Source of the DNA: a virus | Length of the DNA: 64,000 nt | Direction: 5' to 3' (one strand) | IMG/VR virus record: IMGVR_UViG_3300001846_000277 | Span: 1 to 64,000 of that record | The notes under the pieces: generated by a model | What the model saw: the letters and a program-made list of their open reading frames with translations, nothing else | Told to the model about the DNA's origin: nothing | Database searches by the model: none | Part shown: one piece after another, positions 35,113-44,092 of the stretch | How the letters are laid out: every line of letters begins with the position of its first letter | Numbering within the stretch: the stretch's first letter is position 1 | Translations under genes and position numbers: made by a program

Positions 35113-35996
35113 TTTTTTGTTAACCTTATATCTGCCACACAACTACAAGTATTTTTTGTGCAAATTATTCTTTGTAAATCTATGTTATAATCTTTCCAAA
35201 CATTTCCATATTTGACTGTCTTACATGCTGCGCCGTATATACTGCCATCTTTATCTATATATAGGTAATTATCGCCTTGCTGACATTTCCACCCTTTATA
35301 TTTGTTTTTTCTATTTCTGATATAATCATATAAATCAACAATTACTTTTCCATTTTGTTTTAAAGCTGAATCAGAAAAATGCCTATTTTTATAAAATACA
35401 CTGTTTTTATTCCATGTCTTATATTCCCTAGACATAAGTTTTTTATCTTCTTCTGTGTAATTTATTGCATTATCATTTATAAACTTAAATGCAAAATAAC
35501 AATTTTGTATATTATTTGATTGTATTTTATCGGCTAATTCTAAACATTTTTGTTTGTATGCAGGATTATACATGATAAGCACACTTGTAATGTATTTTGA
35601 GGACAAAACTTTTGTAACATTAACAAAATGATCTACATCAGCAAACTCTGCATGAAATGAAAGATAAATTCTATGCAAAGGGGCTTTGAAAGACTTCCAA
35701 TACCTTAAAGTACGAGAACCGTTTGAACTAAAACTAATATCTGCTATATCCTTTAACGCTTCACAAAAAATTTCTAAGCTAGGCCATAATGTTGGCTCTC
35801 CTCCCATAATATCAAACGCAATTTTTTCACCGTTACTGAAATCTTTTACCAACTTTATAATCTTATCAGTTTGTGCAGATGAAGGCCACCGATATTTACT
35901 ATCATGCAATTCAGGAGCACAATATGAACAGGCATAATTACATACTGTTGTACATTCCCATGTAACGTGCTTATATGGAGTTTTAAGCTCAATCAT
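35082..35996 (-). CDS. radical SAM protein with cysteine-rich C-terminus, 304 aa
   Basis: C19-x3-C23-x2-C26 (CNYACSYC) then CAPELHD, MGGEPTLWP and a late cysteine cluster (GWKCQQG; ACK; CTKNTCSC). The ordering matches the proteins at 45322, 46254, 51067 and 52109, especially the one at 46254 (CNLDCSYCPPEIHD; CTRNWCTCAADV). The reaction is unknown. It lies between the acyltransferase-like gene and a small gene in a leftward operon that starts with the repeat-built glycosyltransferase. Confidence 0.83.
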   Translation of the reverse strand: MIELKTPYKHVTWECTTVCNYACSYCAPELHDSKYRWPSSAQTDKIIKLVKDFSNGEKIAFDIMGGEPTLWPSLEIFCEALKDIADISFSSNGSRTLRYWKSFKAPLHRIYLSFHAEFADVDHFVNVTKVLSSKYITSVLIMYNPAYKQKCLELADKIQSNNIQNCYFAFKFINDNAINYTEEDKKLMSREYKTWNKNSVFYKNRHFSDSALKQNGKVIVDLYDYIRNRKNKYKGWKCQQGDNYLYIDKDGSIYGAACKTVKYGNVWKDYNIDLQRIICTKNTCSCVADIRLTKKWNITTQGLT

Positions 35997-36213
35997 CGAG
36001 AACTAACCTAATGTTTTTTCCAGGTCCTGTTTTGCTAGGCAAGTCACCGTATTGATCAATATACCAATGTATAACAGCACAATACCAATTCCAACTGTTA
36101 TGATGTGCTTCTTTGTTAAACATCCAAATATTATTATTTGTTGCTTCCATTGTGCTTAATGCTCTTGCACTTTCTAATTGTAACTGTCTTACTGAAAAAT
36201 TACTTAAATCCAA
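35989..36213 (-). CDS. small hypothetical protein, up to 74 aa (TTG start)
   Basis: The longest frame begins with TTG at 36213 after AAGG; an alternative ATG at 36150 would give about 53 residues. It is Trp/His-rich in the middle (NNIWMF, HHNSWNWYCAVIHWY) and ends in a short acidic tail. It sits between the methyltransferase gene and an rSAM gene, overlapping both. A substrate peptide or a small partner protein is possible but unsupported. Confidence 0.45.
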   Translation of the reverse strand: MDLSNFSVRQLQLESARALSTMEATNNNIWMFNKEAHHNSWNWYCAVIHWYIDQYGDLPSKTGPGKNIRLVLDD

Positions 36214-37114
36214 TTCTCATAAACCTTGTGTATTTTGGTAAATCTCTTTTACCATTATATAAAACTTTACTCATAGTAGTCATTGCTTCGAACTCTTGCA
36301 AACTATTTACACAATTTACATGCTCATCTATATCAAAATAATCATTATTTTGTAAAACTACTAATTTTCCATCTGGAATTTTAGCATACCAATCTGAAAA
36401 ATTTTCAATATGTTCGCAACTAGTGTTTATTATTGTGTCTGGTTTATCAAGAATAGGCTTGCTCATTCTATTATTAGCATTGCTCCAACTTTCCCACCAA
36501 TGCTCATCATATGTAATGTGCATGATATCTTTGGTAACTGATTTAAAACGCCAACTGTCTACAAACCATGGCTTGTTAAATGTTTCAGCAATGTCAACAC
36601 AAGTTGGATCAATATCAAAACTTCGTATCTTGTCTACTTTCATACCACTTTCAAAAAGCATTGTAGCAAGTGTAGCATACCACCCAGCACACAAATACAC
36701 TGTTCCTAAATCTACTTTACATTTTTTAAGTTCTTCAACTAACCATAATTTACTTTGTAATTGTCCTCTGCTAAAACAATCTTCCCAAATTTTAGTTTCA
36801 TTTACAAAGAAGTTTTTAAATGCTGCAATAAATTGTGTATCTACATATCTTTCAAGAATAGGCCACAGTTTCCAGGTGTTATCTTCTAACACAAGTTTAC
36901 GTAAATCATCATCGTTGACTAATCTAAATATACTGTGCAAGTTTTGTTCTATTACTGCTTTGCGTAGATCTTCTATGTCTCCTGAAACATTATCAGGTAA
37001 TAGTCTAAATATACTTGATAAATCTTTGTCTGTATATGCCCTACGTAAATCAGAAATTTTACTATTTGTTGGAAATAACAATTCAAATCTATCTAATAAC
37101 TCAAATGTTTGCAT
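36200..37114 (-). CDS. SAM-dependent methyltransferase-like protein with repeat extension, about 304 aa
   Basis: The N-terminal part (about 1-90) holds three imperfect repeats of a DLR-(R/K)-A...SIFRLL unit. The catalytic part resembles a Rossmann methyltransferase: VYLCAGWYATLA, SFDIDPTCVDIA, then INTSCEHI and LVVLQNNDYF. It is a longer relative of the protein at 54390-54995, which shares FDIDP/SIDIDP, NTS(C/T)EHI and QNN-(D/N)Y. The start at 37114 has a GGAG site. Its target is unknown. Confidence 0.72.
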   Translation of the reverse strand: MQTFELLDRFELLFPTNSKISDLRRAYTDKDLSSIFRLLPDNVSGDIEDLRKAVIEQNLHSIFRLVNDDDLRKLVLEDNTWKLWPILERYVDTQFIAAFKNFFVNETKIWEDCFSRGQLQSKLWLVEELKKCKVDLGTVYLCAGWYATLATMLFESGMKVDKIRSFDIDPTCVDIAETFNKPWFVDSWRFKSVTKDIMHITYDEHWWESWSNANNRMSKPILDKPDTIINTSCEHIENFSDWYAKIPDGKLVVLQNNDYFDIDEHVNCVNSLQEFEAMTTMSKVLYNGKRDLPKYTRFMRIGFK

Positions 37115-39326
37115 TTTCAAACTGCTCCTGTAACCAATCAAAGTCGTTTATCTTTTTCAATGCTTGTAAATCTCCTTGGTGCAACATACCATATGCTGCT
37201 CCTGCTTTTGCGCCTGCAATAGCATAGTTGCCATATTGTCTATGTTCACCAACACTACACCAAATTTTTAAACGCTCATTTGTTTCATCGTCTTTTTGTC
37301 TGTCAATTACTTTACTAGATAATTTACAACACTCTCTAAATCCACTTTTAAAACTATTGAATGCATCAGTGTTAAATGCAGTAATATTACTTATATCATG
37401 CACTGCTTTAAACTTGCCACTAATACTAGTTGTCATATCAGGTTTGCTAATATCCATGTTTATGGTTAATTCTTTTGGAAAAAGTTTTACACCACCATAC
37501 CCGTATACCATGTCATTAATTGGATTTTGACTACGCCATACATGCACACATTCTTTGTCCCAACGTGCAACTTGATAATCAAATTTAAAATCATCCACTA
37601 TGATTGCATCACCGTCGACGATCCATAACATTTCAGTATCACATAATTTTGCTGCTTCAATGTGTGCTTGGTGAATACCTTTTACACCATGGACTCGTTT
37701 ACAGTTAGGAAATCTTTCTAGTATTCTTTCGTAGTTTTCATCAGCATTAGGTTCTTGGTAACTGATAAAAACAATATCATAAGGCTTTGGTGTTGATATA
37801 ACTATGTTTACTTCTTTTTTAGCAGCTATAAATTTGTATTCAAATTCTCTTTTGCTAAACTTTGCCTGTTTGCTACACAACACAATACCATCGTGATACT
37901 TGCCATTTAGATAAGCATGATTAATTGCTCTATCGTAATCACGATCATGACTAAAATAGGTATCAAATCCAAATCTACTAGCAGGATTTACATAATCAGG
38001 TATAATCCAAAACATTTCTGTTTTGCTAGTTTTAAGTGCTGTAAGATAATCATCATAGGTGTTTGGTTTAAATATTTCATACTTAACTGGCCCGCTTGCT
38101 TCGATATCCCATTCCTTTGCATTGACTAAAAATCTATGTTCTATTTCACGCTGTGATAGAGGACGATGCTTGCTGCAAAGGAACAATCCGTTATACAAAT
38201 CTTCACCTTGCACCCTGTGTATAAATGCATGATTTTGTTTTCTATCATACTCGTTGTCGTGTGTGAAATAAACATCAGGAATAGTTGCTGAAATATTAGC
38301 ACTACCCATCCAAAACATTTCAGTTGAACTGCTTTCTAACGCAAGTAAGTATTCGTCATAACTATCTATATCAAAATAATCATATGCTTTAGGACCACTA
38401 CCTACTACATCCCATTCCTTTGCATTAACTAAAAATCTATGTTCAATTTCTTTTTCAGTAATCGGAACATGTTTGCTACATAAGAACAAGCCATTACGTT
38501 TATCTCCGCAATGCAAAAAATTGTGATTTGTTTTTCGATCATATTCGTTATCATGCGGAAAATACAAATCAGGAATATCTGCTTTAATATTAGCACTACT
38601 CATCCAAAACATTTCAGTTTTGCTATTATCAAATGCATGTAAATAATCTTCATAACTATCAATTTCAAAAACATCATAGTTTGTCCGTGTGCTACCTACT
38701 ATGTCATGTTCAATCCTGTTTACTAGAAATCTATGTTCTATTTCACGCTTGCTTAATTTTGCACGTTTACTACACAAAAACAATCCGTTATATGCACCGT
38801 ATTCAGTTAACCATGCATGATTTTGTGATCGTAGCTGCGATTCATGATGTGTAATGTAAAAAGAATTAACTAAATCTTTGTTGTGTTGTATATTTTTTGT
38901 ACTGATCCAAAACAAATCAGTTGTAGTATCTTCAAGAGCTTGTGAATACTGATCATAAGTGTCTACGTAGAATAAATCATACGGTTTAGGTTTACTTGCA
39001 ACAATATCTACTTTTTTTTGCTGCACAAAAAATCTATGTTCTAATTCTCTAGAGTTAAAATTTATTTTTTTAGGAACTAAACATATTCCGTCATAAGTTT
39101 TATCATTTAAAAAAACATGTGCAATATCTTGGCTGTAATCATCAGGCACATAATCAAAGTTAAAATCTTTTTCAACTTCTATGTCGTCAAAAACAATCCA
39201 AACAAATTTAGTCAAACTGATTTGCTGTGCTTTTTGCACAGTGTCGGCTTTTTTTGCTACTAAAACTCTTTGCTTGAGTTGATTATACTGTTCTTGGTTG
39301 TTTCCTACAAACACAATGTCAAACAT
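37101..39326 (-). CDS. repeat-built glycosyltransferase-like protein, 741 aa
   Basis: Five modules of about 95-100 residues run from residue 1 to about 512. Each has a strand (EMFW or similar), an Fxx-D-Y-type segment, NH-(A/N)(F/W/Y), then YNGLFLCSK-like and EHRFLV signatures. The C-terminal 225 residues look like a GT-A glycosyltransferase, with WIVDGDAII at 568-576 (DxD metal motif) and YGYGGVKLFPKEL. The modules match the middle of this C-terminal domain, so they look like degenerate GT copies. A sigma70-type promoter (39332-39360) lies 5 nt before the ATG. It probably adds sugars to DNA, glycan or a virion protein. Confidence 0.72.
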   Translation of the reverse strand: MFDIVFVGNNQEQYNQLKQRVLVAKKADTVQKAQQISLTKFVWIVFDDIEVEKDFNFDYVPDDYSQDIAHVFLNDKTYDGICLVPKKINFNSRELEHRFFVQQKKVDIVASKPKPYDLFYVDTYDQYSQALEDTTTDLFWISTKNIQHNKDLVNSFYITHHESQLRSQNHAWLTEYGAYNGLFLCSKRAKLSKREIEHRFLVNRIEHDIVGSTRTNYDVFEIDSYEDYLHAFDNSKTEMFWMSSANIKADIPDLYFPHDNEYDRKTNHNFLHCGDKRNGLFLCSKHVPITEKEIEHRFLVNAKEWDVVGSGPKAYDYFDIDSYDEYLLALESSSTEMFWMGSANISATIPDVYFTHDNEYDRKQNHAFIHRVQGEDLYNGLFLCSKHRPLSQREIEHRFLVNAKEWDIEASGPVKYEIFKPNTYDDYLTALKTSKTEMFWIIPDYVNPASRFGFDTYFSHDRDYDRAINHAYLNGKYHDGIVLCSKQAKFSKREFEYKFIAAKKEVNIVISTPKPYDIVFISYQEPNADENYERILERFPNCKRVHGVKGIHQAHIEAAKLCDTEMLWIVDGDAIIVDDFKFDYQVARWDKECVHVWRSQNPINDMVYGYGGVKLFPKELTINMDISKPDMTTSISGKFKAVHDISNITAFNTDAFNSFKSGFRECCKLSSKVIDRQKDDETNERLKIWCSVGEHRQYGNYAIAGAKAGAAYGMLHQGDLQALKKINDFDWLQEQFENANI

Positions 39327-39331
39327 ATCAT

Positions 39332-39381
39332 ATTATATATGTTCTAAATAACATTGTCAAGAACTAATTGACCGATAAATA
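39332..39381. promoter_or_regulatory. divergent promoters: sigma70-type (-) and late-type (+)
   Basis: Minus: TTGACA (39355-39360) and TATAAT (39332-39337), spaced 17 nt, with the -10 box 5 nt before the ATG at 39326. Plus: GATAAATA at 39374-39381 and an AGGAG site before the ATG at 39399. Early-type and late-type transcription are set back to back. Confidence 0.68.
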
Positions 39382-39398
39382 TGTTATAGGAGATTACC

Positions 39399-41255
39399 AT
39401 GGAATTATACGAAGGTGGCCAGTATCGCATTGATATTGTAGGAGGCGATAGCTCGCTAATTGTTGATAGTAGTTCAGGAACAATTAGAGCAAATATTGAA
39501 AATCACAGTGGCGCAATTGTTTTTGATTTAGATATCAGAAAATTATATGGTTCATTACAAGGAAATGTTTATGATACTGATAGTGATATAGCATATGACT
39601 CGTCACTTAAAATATTTCATGGAACATTTGACGGAACATTAACTAATAAAGGCTTTGTAGTGATTAATCAGCATAGCTCTAACGTTCCATTAGCATCAGA
39701 CATCTATGGTCCTGGCAACGTTCTTGCTTATGATAGATTACAAAACAAATTTTATGGCAACTTTACAGGTAATATTGTTGATTCAACCGGTAACGTTTTG
39801 CTTTCAACAGATTCAGACTTTCCAAAAATAGTTGCTGATGTCCAAGGTAACATTTACGATAGCAGCGGTGTTGTAATATTAGATGTCGAAAACAATCGTT
39901 TGAATAACATTTCATACACAGGCAGTATACAAAAACAAATAACACCAGGAAACTATGATTATGCATATAATCAAACTACAGATATTTTCAAAGGCAAATT
40001 CTACGGAAACATAATTGACGAATCTTCAAACATTCTAATAGACGCTGACACTCATAAAATTAATATTCCTTTGTATAGTGATATCAGAAGTTTGATAAAC
40101 GGCGATATTGTATATGACGCAAATACCGAAACCTTTGCAGGAAATGTATCAGGAGATATTGTAGATGACGGCTACGATATAGTTTTAAACCCAAGTTTAA
40201 GAATGTTACAAGCTAGTGTATACGACGGCCGAGGCAACATATTATTAGATTATGAGAACAGAACATTTTACGGATCTGTAGTATCTCAATATTCAACTAC
40301 ACTTGAAGGTGATATTGTAGACGGTGCTGATGTGATTTTTGCATTGCAAAGCAGAACCTTTTTAGAAGATATATCTGGTAATTTTGTTGGCAGCTTTAAG
40401 GGTAATGTTTTAAACGGTGATGATAATTATGTTTTTGATTATTCAGCTAATCAGTTAAGTGCAGAAATTGTTAGTGCAACAACATTAAATGGACACCATA
40501 CAGGAACGCATTCAGGTAATTATACACATTCAGACGGTGTTTTATTTGATGCAACGTTGAAACACTGGACCGGTGTTAGTCTAAACGGTAATATTTTTGC
40601 AGATAATGGTTTAGAAGTTTTTGATCCTACAGCAAATACCTTATCTACAACAACTGTATATGCAGATAATGTTGTTGCTACAAGTTTAGACCTTGACACT
40701 ACCGAAATAACATCAGACGGTATACGTGTAATTGTTGAAAGTGCATACAGTATGCCAGCAGTCACCGGAAAATTTTACCGTGCTACACAGCCAAATATTC
40801 CTGACTGGTATCAACAAGGTTTTAGAGTAGAAGCTATTGGAGGCACATGGTTAGACCCATTACCAGTTACAGCAGGAACAAAACTACCTGCTTTTGCATT
40901 TAATGCAGCAATTGAAGTCAATCCTGAGCCAGAAGATTCTACTTTCGAGCTTGATAGCGATATGAAATTTGCAAGTGTTGCAGGTATCTATGCAAAAATT
41001 CCCAACGATGCAGTAATAAGCACATCAGCAGGCGAACACAGAGGTTGTCCAGGCGAGTTAATTTTTGCTACACAATCACCCACCTATGGTGCCAATTATA
41101 TGGTATTTGATGCTAACGGACAACTTGCAGTTGACTTGAAAGATTTTAAAGTTCATGGAGAAACAGGAGTCACACCAAGCAACACTAGCACACCGGACAG
41201 TTGGCTACAAGCAACTGTCAATGGCGAAACTAGGTTTATCCCGCTTTACAGCTAA
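39399..41255 (+). CDS. repetitive virion fibre/structural protein, 618 aa
   Basis: Residues 1-30 (EGGQYRIDIVGGDSSLIVDS) repeat the module seen twice in the protein at 6381, so the two share a domain. The central 400 residues are built from short beta repeats with recurring (G/F)-x-G-(N/D)-(V/I)-x-D motifs, typical of fibre stalks. The C-terminal 150 residues are a distinct domain. It is preceded by a late promoter. Structural function is likely; receptor binding is inference. Confidence 0.72.
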   Translation: MELYEGGQYRIDIVGGDSSLIVDSSSGTIRANIENHSGAIVFDLDIRKLYGSLQGNVYDTDSDIAYDSSLKIFHGTFDGTLTNKGFVVINQHSSNVPLASDIYGPGNVLAYDRLQNKFYGNFTGNIVDSTGNVLLSTDSDFPKIVADVQGNIYDSSGVVILDVENNRLNNISYTGSIQKQITPGNYDYAYNQTTDIFKGKFYGNIIDESSNILIDADTHKINIPLYSDIRSLINGDIVYDANTETFAGNVSGDIVDDGYDIVLNPSLRMLQASVYDGRGNILLDYENRTFYGSVVSQYSTTLEGDIVDGADVIFALQSRTFLEDISGNFVGSFKGNVLNGDDNYVFDYSANQLSAEIVSATTLNGHHTGTHSGNYTHSDGVLFDATLKHWTGVSLNGNIFADNGLEVFDPTANTLSTTTVYADNVVATSLDLDTTEITSDGIRVIVESAYSMPAVTGKFYRATQPNIPDWYQQGFRVEAIGGTWLDPLPVTAGTKLPAFAFNAAIEVNPEPEDSTFELDSDMKFASVAGIYAKIPNDAVISTSAGEHRGCPGELIFATQSPTYGANYMVFDANGQLAVDLKDFKVHGETGVTPSNTSTPDSWLQATVNGETRFIPLYS

Positions 41256-41923
41256 TGTTTGAATACTACTATAACACAGTGCCAGGCAAAGGCCTGTGTA
41301 GAAATAATCTTGTATATACAAGCAAGATAGACAGACAAAATAATCTGTTTAGTGTTCATTACACAGTAGATCAAAACTATCACAAAAATCAATGTTTACC
41401 TCAAAGTGTGCTGAACGAAAAATGGCGTAGAGAATTTAAGTATACACTAGAAGCACCTCATACACTAGATGTAAAAGAACTAGACAGTGTTAAACGTAGA
41501 ATAATTTTTAACATACAAGGCGACGACTTTTGGCAACTTGCTAATTGTGATTGGCGTAATTTTGATAAAGTATTGCCAGACTGGCAAGAACAAATGCTCA
41601 CTATACTACAGGACTATAGAAATAAAGGCATTTGGAAATACAGTTTACATCCAAGCAGTTTTTTTATCATAGATGATCAGCTCAGAACTATAAATCATTT
41701 TTTTTGTTACAGTGATGACGAACCAGAAGTAAGTATAGAAAGTGTGCTAGATCATATTAGCAAAGATAGACAAGAAAAACTTTTTGAATATTTAAGTTAC
41801 AACAGCATAGATCCAAGCAAAACTTTTTCTTTTAAATTTTATGGAGGCGTAGTGTTAGATAACTTTAACAACGATTACCCTAAAGAATTTATCGAAGAAG
41901 CAAAGAAAATTTATTTGGCATAA
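41255..41923 (+). CDS. hypothetical protein, possibly kinase-fold-like, 222 aa
   Basis: Start and upstream stop overlap. The region around residues 127-150 (YSLHPSSFFIIDDQLRTIN) faintly recalls the HxD-x-x-x-N catalytic loop of protein-kinase-like phosphotransferases, but Ser replaces the usual Asn and the metal Asp is not obvious. No other motif is recognised. It follows the fibre gene, a place where phages often carry chaperones or assembly factors. It overlaps the opposite gene by 35 bp at its 3' end. Confidence 0.55.
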   Translation: MFEYYYNTVPGKGLCRNNLVYTSKIDRQNNLFSVHYTVDQNYHKNQCLPQSVLNEKWRREFKYTLEAPHTLDVKELDSVKRRIIFNIQGDDFWQLANCDWRNFDKVLPDWQEQMLTILQDYRNKGIWKYSLHPSSFFIIDDQLRTINHFFCYSDDEPEVSIESVLDHISKDRQEKLFEYLSYNSIDPSKTFSFKFYGGVVLDNFNNDYPKEFIEEAKKIYLA

Positions 41924-42545
41924 CATCGTGTAAATGTTGAATCCAAAAAGCATTGGTTTTAAATTTTACACCAGTTGATGTAACTGCAAAATTATTCATT
42001 GCATGTCTAGCATTGATTTCGTTCAGCAATGGCGAAATGTATTTGTCAAATATAAACCTTGGATTATCACCATCAGCTACAATTTCTACAGAATCAGTAA
42101 CCCAGTCGGCTCTCTTTAGTAAACATCTAACTACTAATTGGTATCTTGGGTATTGGCCAAAATTAGCAGCACTGTGAATACGTCCAGCATCCATCAAGTA
42201 GTAGTTTCCATCTGCTTTTAGTGGATATATCATGTTATTGTTTACATCAATCAAAGCTGCATTATCTCCTGACAAATTTAAATGGTATCTATTGTCAATA
42301 TCACTGTGTAATTGATAACAAGTTCCGCACTCTTGACGAATAATACGTGCTTCACCTACATCAGGTAATACATTCAATAATTCTTCAAATACAGTTCCTT
42401 TGTAATGGGGACTGATTTTCCACGGATCATAGAAAAAATCACCTGTAGGCATATTAAGAACATTTTTACCTGACCAATCTTTGCACAATTCTGCTGCTTT
42501 TTCAATTAATTCTAAGTCTATTTTGTATTCAGTGTTGCTAATCAT
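41889..42545 (-). CDS. 2OG-Fe(II) oxygenase-type protein, 218 aa
   Basis: HSDIDNRYH is the HxD region and AGRIHSAANFGQYPRYQLV is the distal His plus Arg. The double-stranded beta-helix spacing is normal. It is a single-gene leftward unit starting from a TTAAATA promoter 4 nt before its ATG. It is convergent with 41255-41923, with a 35-bp overlap of coding ends. Confidence 0.7.
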   Translation of the reverse strand: MISNTEYKIDLELIEKAAELCKDWSGKNVLNMPTGDFFYDPWKISPHYKGTVFEELLNVLPDVGEARIIRQECGTCYQLHSDIDNRYHLNLSGDNAALIDVNNNMIYPLKADGNYYLMDAGRIHSAANFGQYPRYQLVVRCLLKRADWVTDSVEIVADGDNPRFIFDKYISPLLNEINARHAMNNFAVTSTGVKFKTNAFWIQHLHDVMPNKFSLLLR

Positions 42546-42549
42546 ACAG

Positions 42550-42566
42550 TATTTAATGAATAAGTA
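42550..42566. promoter_or_regulatory. divergent late-type promoters, leaderless configuration
   Basis: Minus: TTAAATA (42550-42556) followed by CTGT and ATG at 42545. Plus: AATAAGTA (42559-42566) followed by 5 nt and ATG at 42572. TTAAATACTGTATG is identical to the sequence before 61125. Confidence 0.55.
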
Positions 42567-42571
42567 TTTGT

Positions 42572-43378
42572 ATGATACGTGGTTTCGAAAACTTACCCTA
42601 CATTGACTTAGATCCTTTTTTAGACATAGAAGGATTCAAAAATTTAAATGCCGAAATCTGTAGAGGCATGGCTCAAGCACGACCATTTGCCAAAGAAGGC
42701 ACATGGATGCCAGCAGGTTTTGATTTAAAAGATATGAGCTACATTGGCAATTGGAAGCCTGTGTATAAAGCCTTTGAAGAATATCAAGCATTAGAAGCAG
42801 ATGATCCTATACGTGTAGAAGGTGATAAGATTTTCCCTCAAGACTTTACTAACTATGCTGAACGTAATCAATTTGTTAGATATTTAAAAAGTGCCATGGG
42901 CGCACACGATCCGTATACCTACTATGTTTTACAAGAAGAAGGCACCAATATGAAAGATAGAGGTGCTGAACAAAGAGCAGCAACAGAAGAAAGTTCTTAC
43001 TTTCCGGGTGTTATGAGTTGGATAGCACAACTACAGGAAAAATCAATTGTAGAACACGTAGGTAGAGTAATGTTTTTTGTTAGTGAAGCAAGTAGTAGAC
43101 CTTTTGAGCATAGAGATTTAGATCCAGAAGTAAAAGACTATACTGATCACAATATTGAATTTATTCATATACGTCCAAACACCAAGCGTGGATTTTATAT
43201 TTGGGATCCAGAACACAAACGCAAACATTATGTAAATTCACTTGCTTGTTTTTTTAACGATCAAGATTGGCATGGTGGCGAATTTTCTATGGAGCAAGAA
43301 TATGGACTGCGTATTGACTGTAAATTTACACAAGAATTTAAAGAACGCATAGGAATAGGACACTTGACACATTACTAA
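42572..43378 (+). CDS. 2OG-Fe(II) oxygenase-type protein, 268 aa
   Basis: PFEHRDLDPEVK supplies HxD and FFNDQDWHGGE supplies the distal His, with LRID after it for the 2OG-binding Arg. The N-terminal 130 residues are a variable helical region. It opens a six-gene rightward unit that continues with the PP-loop protein and rSAM genes. The substrate is unknown. Confidence 0.7.
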   Translation: MIRGFENLPYIDLDPFLDIEGFKNLNAEICRGMAQARPFAKEGTWMPAGFDLKDMSYIGNWKPVYKAFEEYQALEADDPIRVEGDKIFPQDFTNYAERNQFVRYLKSAMGAHDPYTYYVLQEEGTNMKDRGAEQRAATEESSYFPGVMSWIAQLQEKSIVEHVGRVMFFVSEASSRPFEHRDLDPEVKDYTDHNIEFIHIRPNTKRGFYIWDPEHKRKHYVNSLACFFNDQDWHGGEFSMEQEYGLRIDCKFTQEFKERIGIGHLTHY

Positions 43379-43391
43379 TGTGTGTTATAAT
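43364..43391 (+). promoter_or_regulatory. sigma70-type promoter, leaderless configuration
   Basis: TTGACA (43364-43369) and TATAAT (43386-43391), spaced 16 nt; the -10 box is 5 nt before the ATG at 43397. It overlaps the end of the 2OG gene. Confidence 0.65.
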
Positions 43392-43396
43392 TTAAT

Positions 43397-44092
43397 ATGG
43401 TAATTGACGGAGTTTACATCCCCCTTAAAAGAAATTGGAATAGAATTGGCATCAGTCTAAGTGGCGGTGCTGACAGTGCTTTGCTGGCTTACTTTGTGTT
43501 GAGTAATACAAACGCTGATATCTACTTTATCACACAGGTGCGTATGTGGAAAACACGCCCTTGGCAACGTTGGGTTGCTAGAGATGTAGTAAGTTGGTTC
43601 CGTGAAAAGTTCCATAATCGCATTGAACACATAGAAGGCTTTATACCTCCCGAAATGGAAGAGCCACATACAACATTTATTACTGACGAATATGGACAAA
43701 GTAAGCCTGGTAACAGGATTATACTGCGAGCTCACAATGAATACATTGCACACCTACACAAACTTGACGCATGGTATGCTGCTGTGACACTTAATCCAGA
43801 TGAAAAGTTTGAAGGTGCTCCTGAGGACAGAGAATATGCTAGATTGCCTGCCGAAACAAAACATATGGGTGTAACAGTGTGTCATCCTTTTAGTATGGTT
43901 CGTAAAAATTGGATTATAAAACAGTATGTTGATTATGAAATTGGCGAACTGTTGGAAATAACACGTAGTTGTGAAGGAGAATTTGAAGGGCTAGACTATA
44001 CAACATACAAACCTTATCAACATGTGCCATACTGTAACGAATGTTTTTGGTGTAAAGAACGTGAATGGGGTATAGCTAATGCATCCAAGTAA
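43397..44092 (+). CDS. QueC-like PP-loop ATPase, 231 aa
   Basis: LSGGADSALL near residue 21 is the PP-loop that binds ATP in amide- or nitrile-forming ligases. A C-terminal TRSCEG and PYCNECFWCKERE give four cysteines arranged like the zinc site of QueC, the 7-cyano-7-deazaguanine synthase. The length (231 aa) also fits QueC. No other preQ0 genes (FolE, QueD, QueE) are visible here, so it may serve another adenylation chemistry. It has its own early-type promoter and heads the rSAM genes that follow. Confidence 0.75.
   Translation: MVIDGVYIPLKRNWNRIGISLSGGADSALLAYFVLSNTNADIYFITQVRMWKTRPWQRWVARDVVSWFREKFHNRIEHIEGFIPPEMEEPHTTFITDEYGQSKPGNRIILRAHNEYIAHLHKLDAWYAAVTLNPDEKFEGAPEDREYARLPAETKHMGVTVCHPFSMVRKNWIIKQYVDYEIGELLEITRSCEGEFEGLDYTTYKPYQHVPYCNECFWCKEREWGIANASK

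Noticed and set aside
35989-36213. RiPP precursor peptide for the rSAM enzymes
   Set aside because: No leader/core pattern or cleavage motif; kept only as a small hypothetical protein and a weak candidate.
36423-37133. 236-aa rightward open frame opposite the methyltransferase gene
   Set aside because: Antisense to a gene with clear motifs; Ser/Leu-rich low-complexity translation, no start signals.
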